From: Paralichthys olivaceus
Lineage: Eukaryota > Chordata > Actinopteri > Pleuronectiformes > Paralichthyidae
Reading direction: 5' to 3'
Assembly: GCF_024713975.1 (NCBI RefSeq)
Contig: NC_091111.1
Location: 4,091,001-4,155,000 of the forward strand
DNA length: 64,000 nt
The position numbers were made by a program, and so were the translations under genes. The notes under the pieces are model-generated. The model was not told the origin of the DNA. It saw only the letters and a list, made by a program, of their open reading frames with translations, and searched no databases. Positions 38,601 through 51,553 of this stretch are shown piece after piece (positions within the stretch are counted from its first letter, which is position 1; the number at the start of each line of letters is the position of its first letter).

Positions 38601-41600
38601 AACGCTTTCCCAATTTAGTCAAGCGGGGGAATCTGTCCTCACTCTGGGCCCACCACTGCAGCAGGTTTTGCATGGTGGGAATTTGCAAGTGCACTGATTA
38701 CTGGCTCTGCGTCCACTCTCTCCTGCTCGAGTCTGGCTTTTTTCCCCCTCACTGGCTCTCCCTCCCTGTCATCCACCTCCTCACCTATATTAAAATGAAT
38801 AACCAAGTTTACCAAGGCCTTGCATTCAGAAATAGAAGACAATCTAAATCAATAGGTTGGATTAATTTCATTTTTGTCGCTGCCAGCTTCTCTCCCTCTT
38901 CTTCAAGTAGGGCGTTAATGTGGGTCTGGGTGGCCTTTTTTTTACCCTCCGGGATGAACTGAATATGCTTGAACCAGGCATCAAGTCCACATATAATGTA
39001 TTTCCACACACCGCTGCTAGTTTGCTGCACAGACCCTCCAGCCTCCTCACCTGTTGTTTACTCTGAGGCGTACATGTTGTACTGGCAAAGTCACATGATC
39101 GCCGACTGGTCGACGTCACACACAAAACGTCATTGTAGTTCTTAAAGTCGACTGGGCTCAAACACTGTTCAGCCCTAAAACTCCTTAAAGTTACAGTGTG
39201 TAGAATTTAGTGATATCGAGTGTTGAAGTTTCATGTTGCAGCTGAACACCCCTCACCTCACCCTCTCCTTCCAAACATGAAGAAGAAACTGGTAGCCTTT
39301 AATTGTCATAAAAACTCAAAAGGTGTTTACTTTGTTTAGTCTGTAGTCTGAATGCAAAAAACATGGCGGCCTCCGTAGAGAGGACCCCCTCGATGTAAAT
39401 ATAAAGTATTTAAATATAAAGGGTCTTTTCTGGGGTAAAGAAAACTACAGTTCATACAGTTTAGATGAAATGAACTAATGAAAACATAGTGAGGATTATT
39501 ATCCATTAAATTTCTGCCAATAGATCCCTTTCAACTAAATCTTACACACTGGACCTTTAAGTGTTTTGTGGACTCAAACAATTCACTCACCCCCCCATAG
39601 GCATAGTGGTGATAATGAGTAGATTTTTATTTTTCGGTGAACTATCCCTTTCACCAGACCACTCTTGGGGGCATAATAGGTACAAGGAGTGGATGACCAA
39701 AATCTCAACCCAATCAACAGAGACTGTGAGATCTTAATAGGTCAAGTCACAGAGAGTCAGAAGAAGAAAACTGGGGAAATATGGGGAACACTCTATGGGT
39801 AGGGTCCCTGGACAAGAGACTCTAATGATTACCAAAAACAGCTGAGAAAACATAAGCTGGTCATGGTGAAGAAGTCAAATATCATGGACCATCTTTAAAC
39901 AGAGACAGATGTTAAGCTAAGTCCAGGCCATTTACACAACCATCTGTTATCACATGACCAAATTTCCACACTAACAAGTGTGGTGGCGTCCATTGCATGT
40001 AAATCATCTCCATGACAAGTGCACAAATTGTGATAAAAGCTTTGTAAAAATGTCAGATATTGCACTGATGTGTCATAATATGGTCTATGATTGTGTTTGA
40101 AATGGCTCACAAACTGACAGAACTCTAAAACTCTACATCATTTCTATGTATGTATCTGTACGATTTATATTTGTTTAGGTCGATCATTTTGTCTGCCTCT
40201 GATATTAGCTCTTGAGCCAACTCCAATTGACTTAGTTTATCCAATGTCTGCCACCTAGAAGGGATTTATTTATATTTATATGCCATATATCATTAGCCAT
40301 GGCTGGGTACCTTGCTGGGGCTGTTATAACTTTGGATATTCTCCACATTATGGTTGGGTTTAAAATATAACTGATGGACAGCTAACATTGGAAGCCAACA
40401 TTTTTTAGATAAAAGTGTGCCTGCTTAATGATTTTCTTTAATGATTCTTTTTAAGGATTTTTTAGAGGCAGCAAGCAATATGTTGAACGGATCCTGGCAT
40501 GAGAGCAACACATCAATACGCCAGGACTTGTCATCAGAATACCTTAAGTCTGTGGAGGGTCTGGTGAAAAATATCCAAGTGAACAAGACCAGCCATATCA
40601 GCAAGCCAAACTTGGACTTCAAAGTCTGCTCAGAAGCGGAGTGTGATTTATCAGTGTTTAACGTCAGCGTGGCCCTAAATAACACCAGCAAGTTGAAAAC
40701 TGTTGCTGTGAAAAAGCTGGTGGATAAATTAAATTACCCAATTCAGCAAACATCACTACCTCCGAACAGCATTTTAATAATAGCCACACTAGAGAACGGC
40801 AGTATGTCGTCTTTCAATATTACAATGGAGTTCCCTTACAAGCACCTGAACCAAACACCAGTATGTGTCTACTGGAACCACACGAAATGGTCACAAGAAG
40901 GTTGCACATTTGAGCCTAGTGAGGGTAACAACACAATCTGCAAGTGCAGCCACCTATCTGCATTCTCTGTCCTCATGTCCAAGAACGATACACCTAACCC
41001 TGCCCTAGATATCATCACCTATGTGGGCTTGAGTGTGTCCATCTGCTCTCTGCTGATCCTACTCATCATTGAGTCTCTGGTGTGGTCTGCTGTGGTCAAG
41101 ACTAATCTCTCTCATTTCCGTCACACAGCACTAGTGAACATCGCCACATTCCTCTTGCTCGGCAACTGCAGTTTTTTGGCCTCTGCCTCACCTGAGATTC
41201 TCAGTGATGACTGGTGCTTAATTTTGACCATATGCAAACACTTATTTTTTTTGGCCATGTTTGGCTGGATGCTGTGCATGAGCATCATGCTTGTCCACCA
41301 GCTCATCTTTGTCTTCAGCCCGCTTAGGAAAAGAGTCTTCATGTTGTTCTCCAGCATCGTAGGCTACGCTTGCCCAACTCTCATTGTGGCAATCAGCTAT
41401 TTGTATTGCAAATACACCAACAAGAACTACCATGATAAAGAAACATGCTGGCTAGTTTTTGAGAAAGTCTTGGAGGGGTCAATGCATGCTTTCCTCCTCC
41501 CTGTGGGAACTATTATTTTCATAAATCTTTTTTCCATGATGGTCGTCATTTTAACTCTGATGAAGTCCTCGGTCCCTGATGGCAGCAAGGCGGATGATAA

Positions 41601-42780
41601 GGAGACAGCTAAGAGCATTATTAAAGTGATGGTCTTCTTATCACCACTTTTTGGAGTAACATGGGGTATTGGCTTACTTCAGCTGATGTTTAAAGAAGGC
41701 CAACTGGAGCATACTATTGCTAGGTACAGTTTCACCATCCTCAATGCTTTCCAGGTAATTTGAACACAGCATACACACCAAACAAACTAGCAATGCAATG
41801 ATCCACCTTTTCTTACTTAATGCCTGTTCTACAACTTAGAGTATTGTATCTGATGCTCAATCTGGCACCGGTGCTCTCTTTTCCCCAAATTGAATCTGTA
41901 TCTGCTGTTTAGTTACCAAGCATATAATGGAGAGGTATGCTGAGGTTACATCCACACCAATGTCTTTTAGTTTTACAACCTGATGTCCACACTACACCAG
42001 TTTCTGAGCCCAGAAAACATTAACTTTGGGAAACGTTGCTCTTCCAAAAGAAAGCAATTGGCTTTGGCCTCCAGTGGTGAATACAACATGCATGATGAAT
42101 TACAAACATTGCAAACCTTCAGTTTCAGAAACAGTTTCACCTTGTAGAAAGTCCAAGCACTGTTTATGTGAATGTACATGTGAGTCTGGACTGAAATTAA
42201 TAGAGATTGTTTTGATTTTAAAATGTTTAGCAAGTAACTGTTTTTTTAATTTGATCCACCATTGCTTGAGGCACATTTCAAAAAGTCAAACAACCTCCTG
42301 CTGTACTTGTTATAGCCCTTTGAGAAAAAAATACGTTATTTATTATGAAATATGAAAAGTGTAGTCACTTTGACTTATTTCTCCTCCTACAGGGCTTTTT
42401 TGTAATGTTGACAGGGTGTTTTGCAGAGCGAAAGGTAGGTTTATCATTTTTACTTTGACTGTTTATGCTCTATCAATATCAATATGTTCATTGCTTTATA
42501 AGAATATACAAAGACTACAACACTGCCTGTGGGTCCAACATAAATGCATTACAGCACCTGATAAACCTTCCGGATATTAAGATTAGTTGTTATTTGTGTT
42601 ATTATTAACAGGTGCGAGAAGAACTGTTAAACCGAATGGTAAGTTTGCCAAGACTGTCTATTCATAATTACACCACAAAATGACAGACATGTGCCTCATT
42701 TCTCTGTTTGCTTCTACTTTCAGTTTAAAGGAAAACATGACAGCCTGAAGAATTCATCCACATTTACAAAGGACAAATGA
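29613..42780 (+). CDS. adgrf5: Adhesion GPCR F5-like, duplicate copy B
   Basis: Second complete copy of the receptor above, with identical exon lengths and phases. Exons: 29613-29666, 29985-29997, 30554-30694, 31764-31916, 32028-32086, 32187-32248, 32374-32495, 33923-34150, 35129-35356, 35511-35651, 35796-35995, 37083-37265, 40456-41754, 42393-42434, 42612-42638, 42724-42780; 1002 residues, no stop or frameshift. Domain order is as in copy A, including the GPS (KCSHL before Ser) and seven helices. Exon 9 (second Ig region) appears identical to copy A. Exon 3 (7 of about 47 residues), exon 12 (13 of 61) and the TM6/extracellular loop 3 part of exon 13 differ strongly. The gene therefore looks functional and selectively diverged, unlike a decaying duplicate. 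Its 3' end faces the meprin gene on the other strand. hAT remains sit in its 12th intron. Confidence 0.9.
38075..39150 (-). mobile_element. Degenerate hAT DNA transposon, copy B only
   Basis: The minus frame at 38419-38694 encodes a hAT-family C-terminal dimerisation region, including YLAVPATSTPSERIFS, NAITRQRVSL and a downstream ALVFLHAN. The rest of the transposase is spread over two or more other frames (to about 39161) and is broken. Possible terminal inverted repeats of about 20 bases lie at 38139-38158 (GACGTCGACTAGTC) and 39098-39117. The same site in copy A holds unrelated sequence. Not active. Confidence 0.8.
39185..39560 (-). mobile_element. MITE, TTAA-bordered family, copy 5
   Basis: Duplicate of the copy at 17888-18275. 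Directly preceded by the hAT remains specific to duplication copy B. Confidence 0.8.
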
Positions 42781-43054
42781 AGGCAGAGGTCAGTCTTATG
42801 TTGTCATTGATGTCATTTTTTAGCATGACTATAGTTGCAAAAAAAATTACGTCTGTATAGTCATGAAACACTGGACATTCTGACCTAATAATGGCAACAG
42901 ATTGAAAGTTTAAGGAATCACAAAAGCATTCAAGCAATCATTAGGTTATAAGTCTGTACCAAATTTGATAATCCACACAATTGAGGTGGGAGGGAGCGAT
43001 ACTGTATTCCCACTTCCAAATTTCCTTGTAATATCTTCAATGTTATAAGTTTTA

Positions 43055-43404
43055 AGATTTTTATTGTCCCACACAATCATGCACACTGAGCACTACATGC
43101 AACATGGAGAAATTTGACCTCTGCATTTAACCCATCCGTGTGAACCCATCTGTGTGAACACAGCACACACGGAACACAATACACACAGTGACCACATGGA
43201 GCAGTGGGCAGCCATGAAGGTGCCCGGGGAGCAATTGTGGGGTTCAGTGAATTGCTCAAGGGCACCTCAGCAGTGCCCAGGAGGTGAACTGGCACCTCTC
43301 CAACTACCAGTCCACCTTTCATACTTCGGTCCATGCTGGACTTGAACCGGCCTCCCTCCGGTTCCCAAGCCAAGTCTGTATGGACTGAGCTACTGCCTGT
43401 GGCG
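43055..43404 (-). mobile_element. tRNA-derived SINE, copy B
   Basis: Duplicate of the SINE at 21985-22336. The B box here reads GGTTCAAGTCC on the minus strand, matching the consensus for an internal RNA polymerase III promoter. Confidence 0.72.
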
Positions 43405-43451
43405 ATGATGTGAAGATGATGAAGGAATCTCCACTGACACCATCTTGCTTG

Positions 43452-43466
43452 AATAAAAGGTTTATT
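43452..43466. terminator. Back-to-back poly(A) signals, copy B
   Basis: AATAAA on the plus strand at 43452-43457 and AATAAA on the minus strand (TTTATT at 43461-43466). They would end the receptor transcript about 0.68 kb after its stop and the meprin transcript about 1.3 kb after its stop. Motif match only. Confidence 0.4.
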
Positions 43467-43776
43467 ACAAGAAGTTCAGCATCAATACAAGCACTGCAGT
43501 ATGCCTGGAGAGAGATTTGGAGCCGATGTGAATCAGTTTACAGCTGAATTTGCACGTTGGCAGTTGCAGTTATCTTCTCCCCCAAGTGTTTCTTTCTTGT
43601 TGCAGCATAGACTTTGAGAATAAATGTCATTCATTTCTATGTTTCAGGTGGTGCAGAGAGAAACAGCAACCTACATGTCCATGAAGAGAGCATGCCTTAG
43701 AGTTTGTTTTGTGGTATATTATAGTTCCTAGACACTTATAAGGTGAAGATGTTTGTTTTGAAAACAGATGTAATTA

Positions 43777-44130
43777 TTAAAGGTCCAGTGTGTAAGATTT
43801 AGGTGAAAGGGAACTATTGGCAGACATTTTATGTAAAATAACCCTAGAAATGTTTACACAAGTGTGTTTCATCTAAATCGTATGAATAGTTGTTTTCTTT
43901 ACCCTCGAATGGGCCCTTTATATTGAAAAACTTTACATTTACATCGGAGGGGGTCCTCTCTATGGAGGTCGCCATTTTTTTCACAGTCGTCCAAACTGGA
44001 CAAACTAAAACCTTTTAGAGAAGCTACCACAGGTTTCATGTTTGGAATTGGAGGGTGAGGTGAGGGGTGTTCAGCTGCACCATGCAACTTCACAGCTACA
44101 AGTCACTAAATTCTACACACTGTACCTTAA
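43777..44130 (+). mobile_element. MITE, TTAA-bordered family, copy 6
   Basis: Duplicate of the copy at 22866-23219, located between ADGRF copy B and the meprin stop codon. Confidence 0.8.
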
Positions 44131-44771
44131 AGTGAGGTTTATGATATAACTTGGTGTTTTTAAATGTAAATAGAACAATCTTATTTGAAAGGAAAGCCTG
44201 TAGATGTAAGTTTTGTGACATGATAAACATAACCTGTATGCTGTTTGTATAACCACTGTATGTATCTCAAAATTAGTAAGACATAGGAATAAAGACAAGG
44301 CACACTAGGCGTGATTTAAATAGTTCATTCCAGTCTTGCATTATTCACAACAGAAATAATTTTGCAGAAAACACCTGATTGCTTTTATCATACAAATAAA
44401 TCTTTAAATAAACCACATTAATGACATACAAGTACCATAAGGTTTTAAGTCTGACAACTGTGGTTTTTCTCAACAGTCTTTAAAACAGTGGATTCCGGGC
44501 TCATTTTGGTTTTAGTCCTTTTCCTGAAATGTTATTATTTTTCCATTTCTTTCATGTGATGAATATATTCATTTTATAAGTGAATCTTAAATTAAGTTGC
44601 ATTTTTCCTGGGGTGGGGGTCTATATTTGTAAAGCCTTGAGATCTGTCTAAATAAAAAAATTTAAAAGGCCCAGGATATATTTTCATATTTCCCTCCAAT
44701 ATTGACTTTGCGTTTACTGTGATGTCACTGCTGAATGATGCAGTGGAGGTATTAGTCCTCCACAGAGTGTT

Positions 44772-47700
44772 TCACTGAGCTCTCCTGATGACGGTGATGA
44801 CGGCTGCTGTCAGAACTACTGTCCCGGCTGCGCCGCCAATCAGAGCTCCCAGAATGCCGCTGTGTGTGTTCACTTCCTCACATCTTTTGCCGGTGTAGTA
44901 GGTGGTCTGGGTTGTTGCACACCTGAAAAGCAGAAGGCACATACATCTGTTTTGACTGTTTAAAAAATAATACAACGTAAATGCAGGTTTCACATGAATG
45001 CACATTCCAGGCTGGTGTTTGCTTTAGCCCACATGTACGAAGCAGTCTCAGCAGGCTAGCAAGAGCAAGTAGGTTGATTGATTCACGTGAGTTTCACAGG
45101 ACAGTTTGGCAATTTATAAACATGCTCACTTGCTATTTTAAAGGTTGGATGAGAAGATCACTGTCACTAACATAGAGCAGGAGTGATGCACCTAGTTTAG
45201 ATTTACTCTAGAGGAAAGATTCTGTAGATGTATGACAGTTTCAGCCTGTCAGATTCTTTCTTGGGTGTTGTGGTAAAGAGGTTGTCAATCTACCTAGAAA
45301 GGACAAAGATTATTGATACCTGAGTTTATAAAACTGGAATACCAGCTTCTTTTGAATGCTTGGAATTTGATGTGGCATCCAAAGTTGTTTCCACTGATTT
45401 CAGTCTTAGTTTTAAGTTTCAGCTGTGAATAAGCATCTTTCTCTTTGTTAAACATCAAGACACATAATCATGAAGAATCCATACGAATATAACAATATAA
45501 CCTTTCCAGGCTTGGGCTGAGAAATCTCTTAAAATTATACTTGTAATTTGTATTTGTTTTGTATTCATTTGTATTAATGTACATTTGATGAGCAAAACCG
45601 TCTACATTTTTCTCAAAAGTAGTCACACCATAAATATCAACCCCTGAAGCAAAGAAACACACACCTGCATGAGGCTTTCCCTTCACTCTCCACACACACG
45701 CCTCCATTAAAACACAGGTTTGGATGACAGGGGTTGGCTGCACGTGCTTGTCTGTGTTTTGGAGCCTGTGCTCTCACTTCCACTTCACCAATTGGCTTCT
45801 CGTCTGTGATGTCAGTTACTGGTGCAACCGGTTTGACTTCAGACTTGATCAAGTAGGTCAGATCTATCAAAACAACATGGTTAATAATCATGCTATAATA
45901 AAAGACATATACAAATGGCAAGAATTCAATATGTAAGTGAAAAAAATTGATTTCTGATTTATGTGAATTGTACCAGTTTATTAGTAGAATCTGTGGAAAA
46001 ATGTAAGAATTTTCCCATCTACCTTGACAGACTGTTTATGGCATTATATTCCAGTAGTAGGCAGGAAAAGAGCTCAAATTTAACTTTCTCACCATTGAAA
46101 TCAGCAGTAATGATGAGGTCATTGTTCTTGAGGAAGCTCCTTCTGTGCAGATGCTTGTGGGACATGAACGTGCTCCAGCCAAAATCTGGACCTCGGTAGC
46201 ACCTGCAGCTGTCGTCCCACTCGGCCCCTGAAGCATTGGTTGGCTTGTTCCAGTTAGCATCGGAGTCTCCGAGGAAAGAAGGCATGAAAAAAATCTGTCA
46301 CTCTTCGTTCACCGTAATAACATCACATTGGGAAACTGCACTTCAGCTGTGTTGTTACTCATCTCCACATATTTGTGGTTGAAACTAGATGTCAGGGTGA
46401 GTGATGATGTAAGAGATGGATTGTTCACACGGAGCAGTAACTAACATTTTTATATTAATGATGGATCACTTGACTATGTGTACGTGAAAGCAGTTTTTCA
46501 TGACAAATTCATTCAATATCAATTTTAAAAAGTGACATTTGTGTGCTGTGTTTACAGATAATTGAATTGAATCCTGGAATGATATCTTGATATGAAAAAA
46601 ACAACACAAATTAATGTAGACATTTTAAAGTAACTACAACTCACTTTGATGGCACTTGACAATAGATATAATATAATATAATAAATACTGACACGTAGTG
46701 ACCTTATCCATGGGGGTCTCTTGTCCATATAGACATTTTTTATTAGCATGCATATTAGTTGCATATTGGTTCTTTATTAGTCATTATAAAGCACTTATTA
46801 AAGCCTTATTCTACAACTACTAGGCTATTAACTAACAGTTTTATATGATATATAATAATTTATAATCTCCTAATTACTGCTTATTGATAGGAAGTAAGGA
46901 AGTTGTTTTACACAAATTACAATATTAATATGCTTTGCTCAGTATGGACCTTATAAGGTGGTAGTACCACAAGAATAGTCATTCTCTCTTCAGTTCAATT
47001 CAAATCTATTCATATGTTAATGGTGTCCAAATAATTCTAAATTAAGTCTGTCTTGTGGGCCAAACATGTCATTTCACAGACCTCATTGTCATTGGGACTA
47101 GTGTCTACAGTCTCTGTAAAACCGAGATTCAACAAACTCACTTTCCATTGTTTTTGGATGAGGCAGAAAATCATGAGCCGAAACTATCACTGCTTGTGAA
47201 CTTTCTGTGTCTCCGGTGCCTGTGATGTCGGCCTACCTGTGGTGAAGCTTCTTGTTGAAGACATCCTCAGTTTGACATCAGGATCCTGATCCATGGCAAC
47301 GATGGTCGCCTGCCTGTTTGCAGCTGGCCACTGCATCACTGCATCATTTTCTCCACTGCAGAGGTGCAAGGTCATGCCAACATAGTCTGGATATGCAGGG
47401 TTTTTTCCATTTGGATAAACACTGACGCCGAATGAGTAGCCCTCAGAGTTGTAGAAACAATTGCTTTTGACAGCGCTTCCAGGAGAAGTTGTGTCGAGGA
47501 GCCCGGTGAAATTCTGGATCTGCCAGACGGCGTTGGGGCAAGTGGTCTCTGTGAGAGTGATGTCATCAATTAAGATGGCGCCTGATGATTCGGATGACCC
47601 TCTGATGCCTTGGAAGAAGTAACGGAACTTCTCTGTCACCTTGAGGGTCACGTGGGCTATTTTCCAAGCGTCACTTCCATCACCTGAGAGACAAAAAAAC

Positions 47701-50700
47701 ACAAATATTTGTGCAATAAACCCAACCACAACACAGAAAAGCAAGAAACTTGTTTAGAAGGTAGCAAATGATTGAAAAAATACCAGTGATGGTGTGGATT
47801 TTCCTGACACTGCGCACAGTTCCTGTCCCATCATCAGTCCTGATCCATATCACCAGTTTGTCCCCAGCCCCTCCGCTCATCTTGTAGAAGAACTGCAGGC
47901 ACTGTTCGTCTCTTTTGGGGTAGAGGATACGTGACTCCAGCAAGGCACTGTTGCCAATCACACCTGAAGCTGTGTCAAACTTCATGAAGTAGCCAGAATC
48001 TAAAAGAAGGAAGTGGTAATTGTTGAGAAATGTATTACTGTATATGCCACTATATACCGTATTGTGAATATATAGTGTATATTACATTCTATCTGTACAC
48101 CATTAAGAGAAGAGTGTCTATCTCATTCCACAGATACTCCCTTCTCTCTCTAAGCAGTACCAAGGTCAGGTTATAGATAAAGGACCAACCAACAGAACAT
48201 TGTAGTGTCTAAGTTGAGGGACTTTCATCTCCAACTCAGATGCTCCAGACAGAGACACCAACTTCAACTCTCAACAACCTCAACTCGTTTGTGTATTCCA
48301 CCATTGGAAAGACATGAGGACACAATGTGGTTTAGGAATGAATACTTAGACTTAACTATCCAATAGGATGTGAACACCTACATGTAACATAGAGAGTGAC
48401 AGCAATTCTAGCCATTCATTGTTGTGCTGTTAGAATGGGTGACACAAGTAGAGGAGAGATATGGGGAGGCTGTGGGAGACATCTTGAGACTTGGGGGGGT
48501 TACAGTTGCTCATGTTACTGTGGTAGTGTTTGTATATTGGTCTCCTTCTGGTCTCCTTGATGCATCAAGTCTACATTGAACTCTTCTGCATAAGACATCA
48601 GCTGCTGCCTGAGTTCTCCTTTCATTATTTTATTGTATTTTAGTTTATGTCTGTTTAACATCAGTTGTGTCATGACTTGCCATTGACATGCCGTTTTCAT
48701 CTGTTTTCATTTGCTACGGAACCAGAATGTAGACCCTGTTACATGGTATAAGAAAATGTATGTTGGCTATTCATATGTGTGTAACATTTTCGGGCACAGT
48801 TTTTTCAGTTTATTTGATTACATTATGTTCATTGAACTTCATGTCTGATGTAACTCTATTTAGGGGAAGAGCAAATATGCTAAGCACCTCTGCAGCGCCC
48901 TGCCAGAGTGTGATCAGTGTCGGCTGGACTGCTCAGCGTCTGCACCCAGTCTGCGTTGTCGTCCTCATTCTGGATCATTCCACAGATGTTGATGAGCTCA
49001 AACGAGCACTGGTCCAGGAGGGTGTGTGTGTTGGCTGCAACAGAAAGATTATCAACAGTCATTGATTATAAATCTTCATTGCTGATAAACCAGGTTGGAT
49101 GAAACTAAGTTTTCTAACTATCCTCTGCATCATAAATTGTTTAGAAAAAGCTCTGTACACAACTTCCAGCACACAAACAATAAAAAGTGACAGTATATTT
49201 TAAGACTCACTGATGACAAGGAATAATTCAGAAGGATCTCTAGGGCATTACCACAGAGAAACAAGAAAACAAGCAAGTTTAGAATGGGAAATGTCATTAA
49301 TCATTAATCCACAAATATGGATTGGTGCAAATTAAGAATGTAAATGTAATTTAGTTTCAGCAGCACCAATACAGACCAGGAGGCCACATAGCTAAACTGT
49401 TTCCATGGTCACCAGGTAAATATGATGTGACTTTAATTTTTAAGCAAAGATTTTTAAACACACTAGAACCAGCAGGGAGGAGACACTCACCACAGTCGTA
49501 CATGCGGTTGAGCCTGGTGATGTCAACAGCACTGAAGTCCAGCCGCTGGCCAATGACGTCGTTGAAGTACGGGATGGTGGTGGTGATGGTGGGTATGCTC
49601 TCGTTCTTGTTGAAAGACAGAGGCCTGTAGTGCATGATGGACTCGTAATCATATGGCGTGTTCAGATCTGTGATGATGTCATCCTCATACTTTTTGAAAT
49701 TGTGCTCCATCCCTGTAAGGGGAGAGTAACATTGTCACTGACCAACGTTAACTAAAGTTATACATACATGGTTTTAACAATTATATAGCAGACAACTATG
49801 GCAAACCAATTTTTAAAACAGTCTGTTTGAGCATATGTCTCTAATGTTTCCAAAACCATTGTTTCTTTTTATGACGGCCACGAGACAAATCTGAGAATTG
49901 TGGTGGTAAAATATGTAATAAGAACATAGCAGTGCATCACAGCACAAAGAAGGGCACACAAGTTTATTTCATCATTTAAACGTGGTCATTCAATGTGCTT
50001 TTCCCCTAATATTACTAATATTGTGGAATATTCCACTGTAAATTAGTTGTTGAACGTCATGATCCTTGTGACAAAGACATCATTTCTGGCGAAGAGAAAA
50101 TGTGCAGAGTTTCTCAAAAGTGTTTCTTTTGTCTTTTGCAGACGAGCTTACTATATAGTCCTCATCTATATAGAAGTCTCTAAATTGATTAGGGGGTCGT
50201 GAATGAGTCTGTGAATGATTGTGCAATATAACAACAATCATTTTAATCAAATTCAAATGAAAGAAAAAGTTTGGATTTAGATATAGAGTTAGCTTTTTTT
50301 CTCAGATGGGTGCGGATTCTGCTGGGGGGAATTTGGAATCAATGCCTGGGCATGTCTCAAACTGTCCCTGAATGAAACACGGATGATGTACTTTTTGACC
50401 CACCTTGTTCAATCTGGTCCCACCAGATCTTAACATAGTTGTCTCTGTCAGAGCGGGACTGTTCGTGGTAAAAGCCCAGAGCGTGGAGGAGCTCATGCTG
50501 CACGATGGCCTTTGTGTCACATCTGGCCCCGATGGACACATTCTGTCCTTTTTTATCATCGCCAACGTACGACCAGCATCTGGAGTGACAAAAATGGAAA
50601 ATCAGCTCTCTTTCTGTATCATGAGCTTTTTGTTGCATCAGCAGAGTCTTATCTTCGGTTCTTAATTCCTCAAATTTCATGACTTGACAGCACGGCCCAT

Positions 50701-51553
50701 AAAGTTGTGCAGCAAACCGGAGCACTGCAACTCACCCTGACAGCTTGGTGAAGGAGATGTAGGTGCTCTCTCCCTCGTATGGCTTGAAGTCCACACACGA
50801 TCTCAAGCGGTATTCCTCAAACGCCTGGAGGATCACACCTTTGGCATTCAGTTCTAAAGATATGGAAATGAATTTCCCAGTCAGCCCAAATTTTAGCTCT
50901 CCATCAGATTACATCTTAATAGAAATGATGCCCAGTGTACCTAAAGAGTCAGTTAAGATGTAAGGAATGGGAAACGTCCATCTTCTTGTTTCATCAAGGA
51001 TTGCATTTCTGCTGGGCTGCACGACACATGAGAGTCTGAGGATGTGTACGTTTATGTTCTTTTCAAAAGTAATCTCCACACAGTGTGTATACTTACATTA
51101 CCAGCGATGTCTCCCTCAAACAGATGTTTTAAATCTAAAAATTGAACATAACCACTGTCAGAGATCAGAAATTCTGCATATATAAATACATAATTGAACA
51201 AAGTGCATTATCACGGACAGGCTTTGGATGTTTACCTCTGTTGATCTCAAGTATGTCGTCCCTCAGTTCACCTGCATCTGCATTATCACCTGGAATGTAC
51301 ATGTTCTGTTAAAGCTAAAGATAAACAAAGAGTTTCTTCTATGTGTATTCGATCAGTAAAGTCAGTTAGAGCTAACCTGTAAATGCCGGAGCAGCTTGCA
51401 CCTAGCGCACAAAGAGAGTTACATCTTACTTTTAAACATCCACAGAGACAACTGTTTGTAAGTGTAATTTCCAATTATAGAATTCTCTACCATCAAAACC
51501 GCCAAGATGCCGGTCAGCACAGCAGTTGTCCACAAACTGTCTCCAGAGGCCAT
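44772..51553 (-). CDS. mep1a: Meprin A subunit alpha-like astacin metalloprotease, complete
   Basis: Fourteen exons on the minus strand: 51491-51553, 51377-51401, 51236-51289, 51097-51134, 50941-51016, 50736-50853, 50404-50579, 49491-49712, 48888-49034, 47784-47999, 47237-47683, 46093-46266, 45665-45863, 44772-44922; 701 residues. Order: signal peptide 1-21; propeptide with the FEGD aspartate switch that holds astacins inactive; protease from about residue 68 with zinc motif [11 protein letters not shown] followed by EQSRSDRD, and Met-turn SIMHY; MAM; MATH; after-MATH module; linker; EGF-like module split over the last two exons; one transmembrane helix ([16 protein letters not shown]) and a short basic tail ending RRAQ. 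An R-Q-A-R at 45742-45753 just before the EGF module could be a furin-type shedding site, as in mammalian meprin alpha. Exon 2 has a weak acceptor and is the least certain. Synteny with ADGRF genes favours MEP1A over MEP1B, but alpha versus beta is not settled by sequence. Confidence 0.9.
46741..46860 (+). repeat. Dispersed repeat fragment sharing a string with the duplication spacer
   Basis: Within a meprin intron. It begins with the same TTATTAGCATGCATATTAG string that ends the repeat part in the duplication spacer (about 24846-24865) and continues with TTGCATATTGG and a TTATTAGT/AAAGCACTTATTAA stretch typical of a repeat common in fish genomes. The family is not named from sequence alone. 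Confidence 0.5.

Larger units (their letters stand above)
42781..44771. other. Convergent intergenic region, ADGRF copy B and meprin
   Basis: No coding exon. Contains a SINE, a MITE and poly(A) signals on both strands next to each other (see 43452-43466). Confidence 0.6.
24875..45576. repeat. Tandem segmental duplication, copy B
   Basis: Second copy of the 20.7 kb unit in the same orientation. It begins inside the degenerate minisatellite (TGGCCTTGCAAAG) and ends inside the intron before the last meprin exon. Copy-specific segments include about 340 bases near 27220-27560, about 155 bases near 29379-29533, about 240 bases near 31008-31252 and the hAT remains at 38075-39150. Confidence 0.92.
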
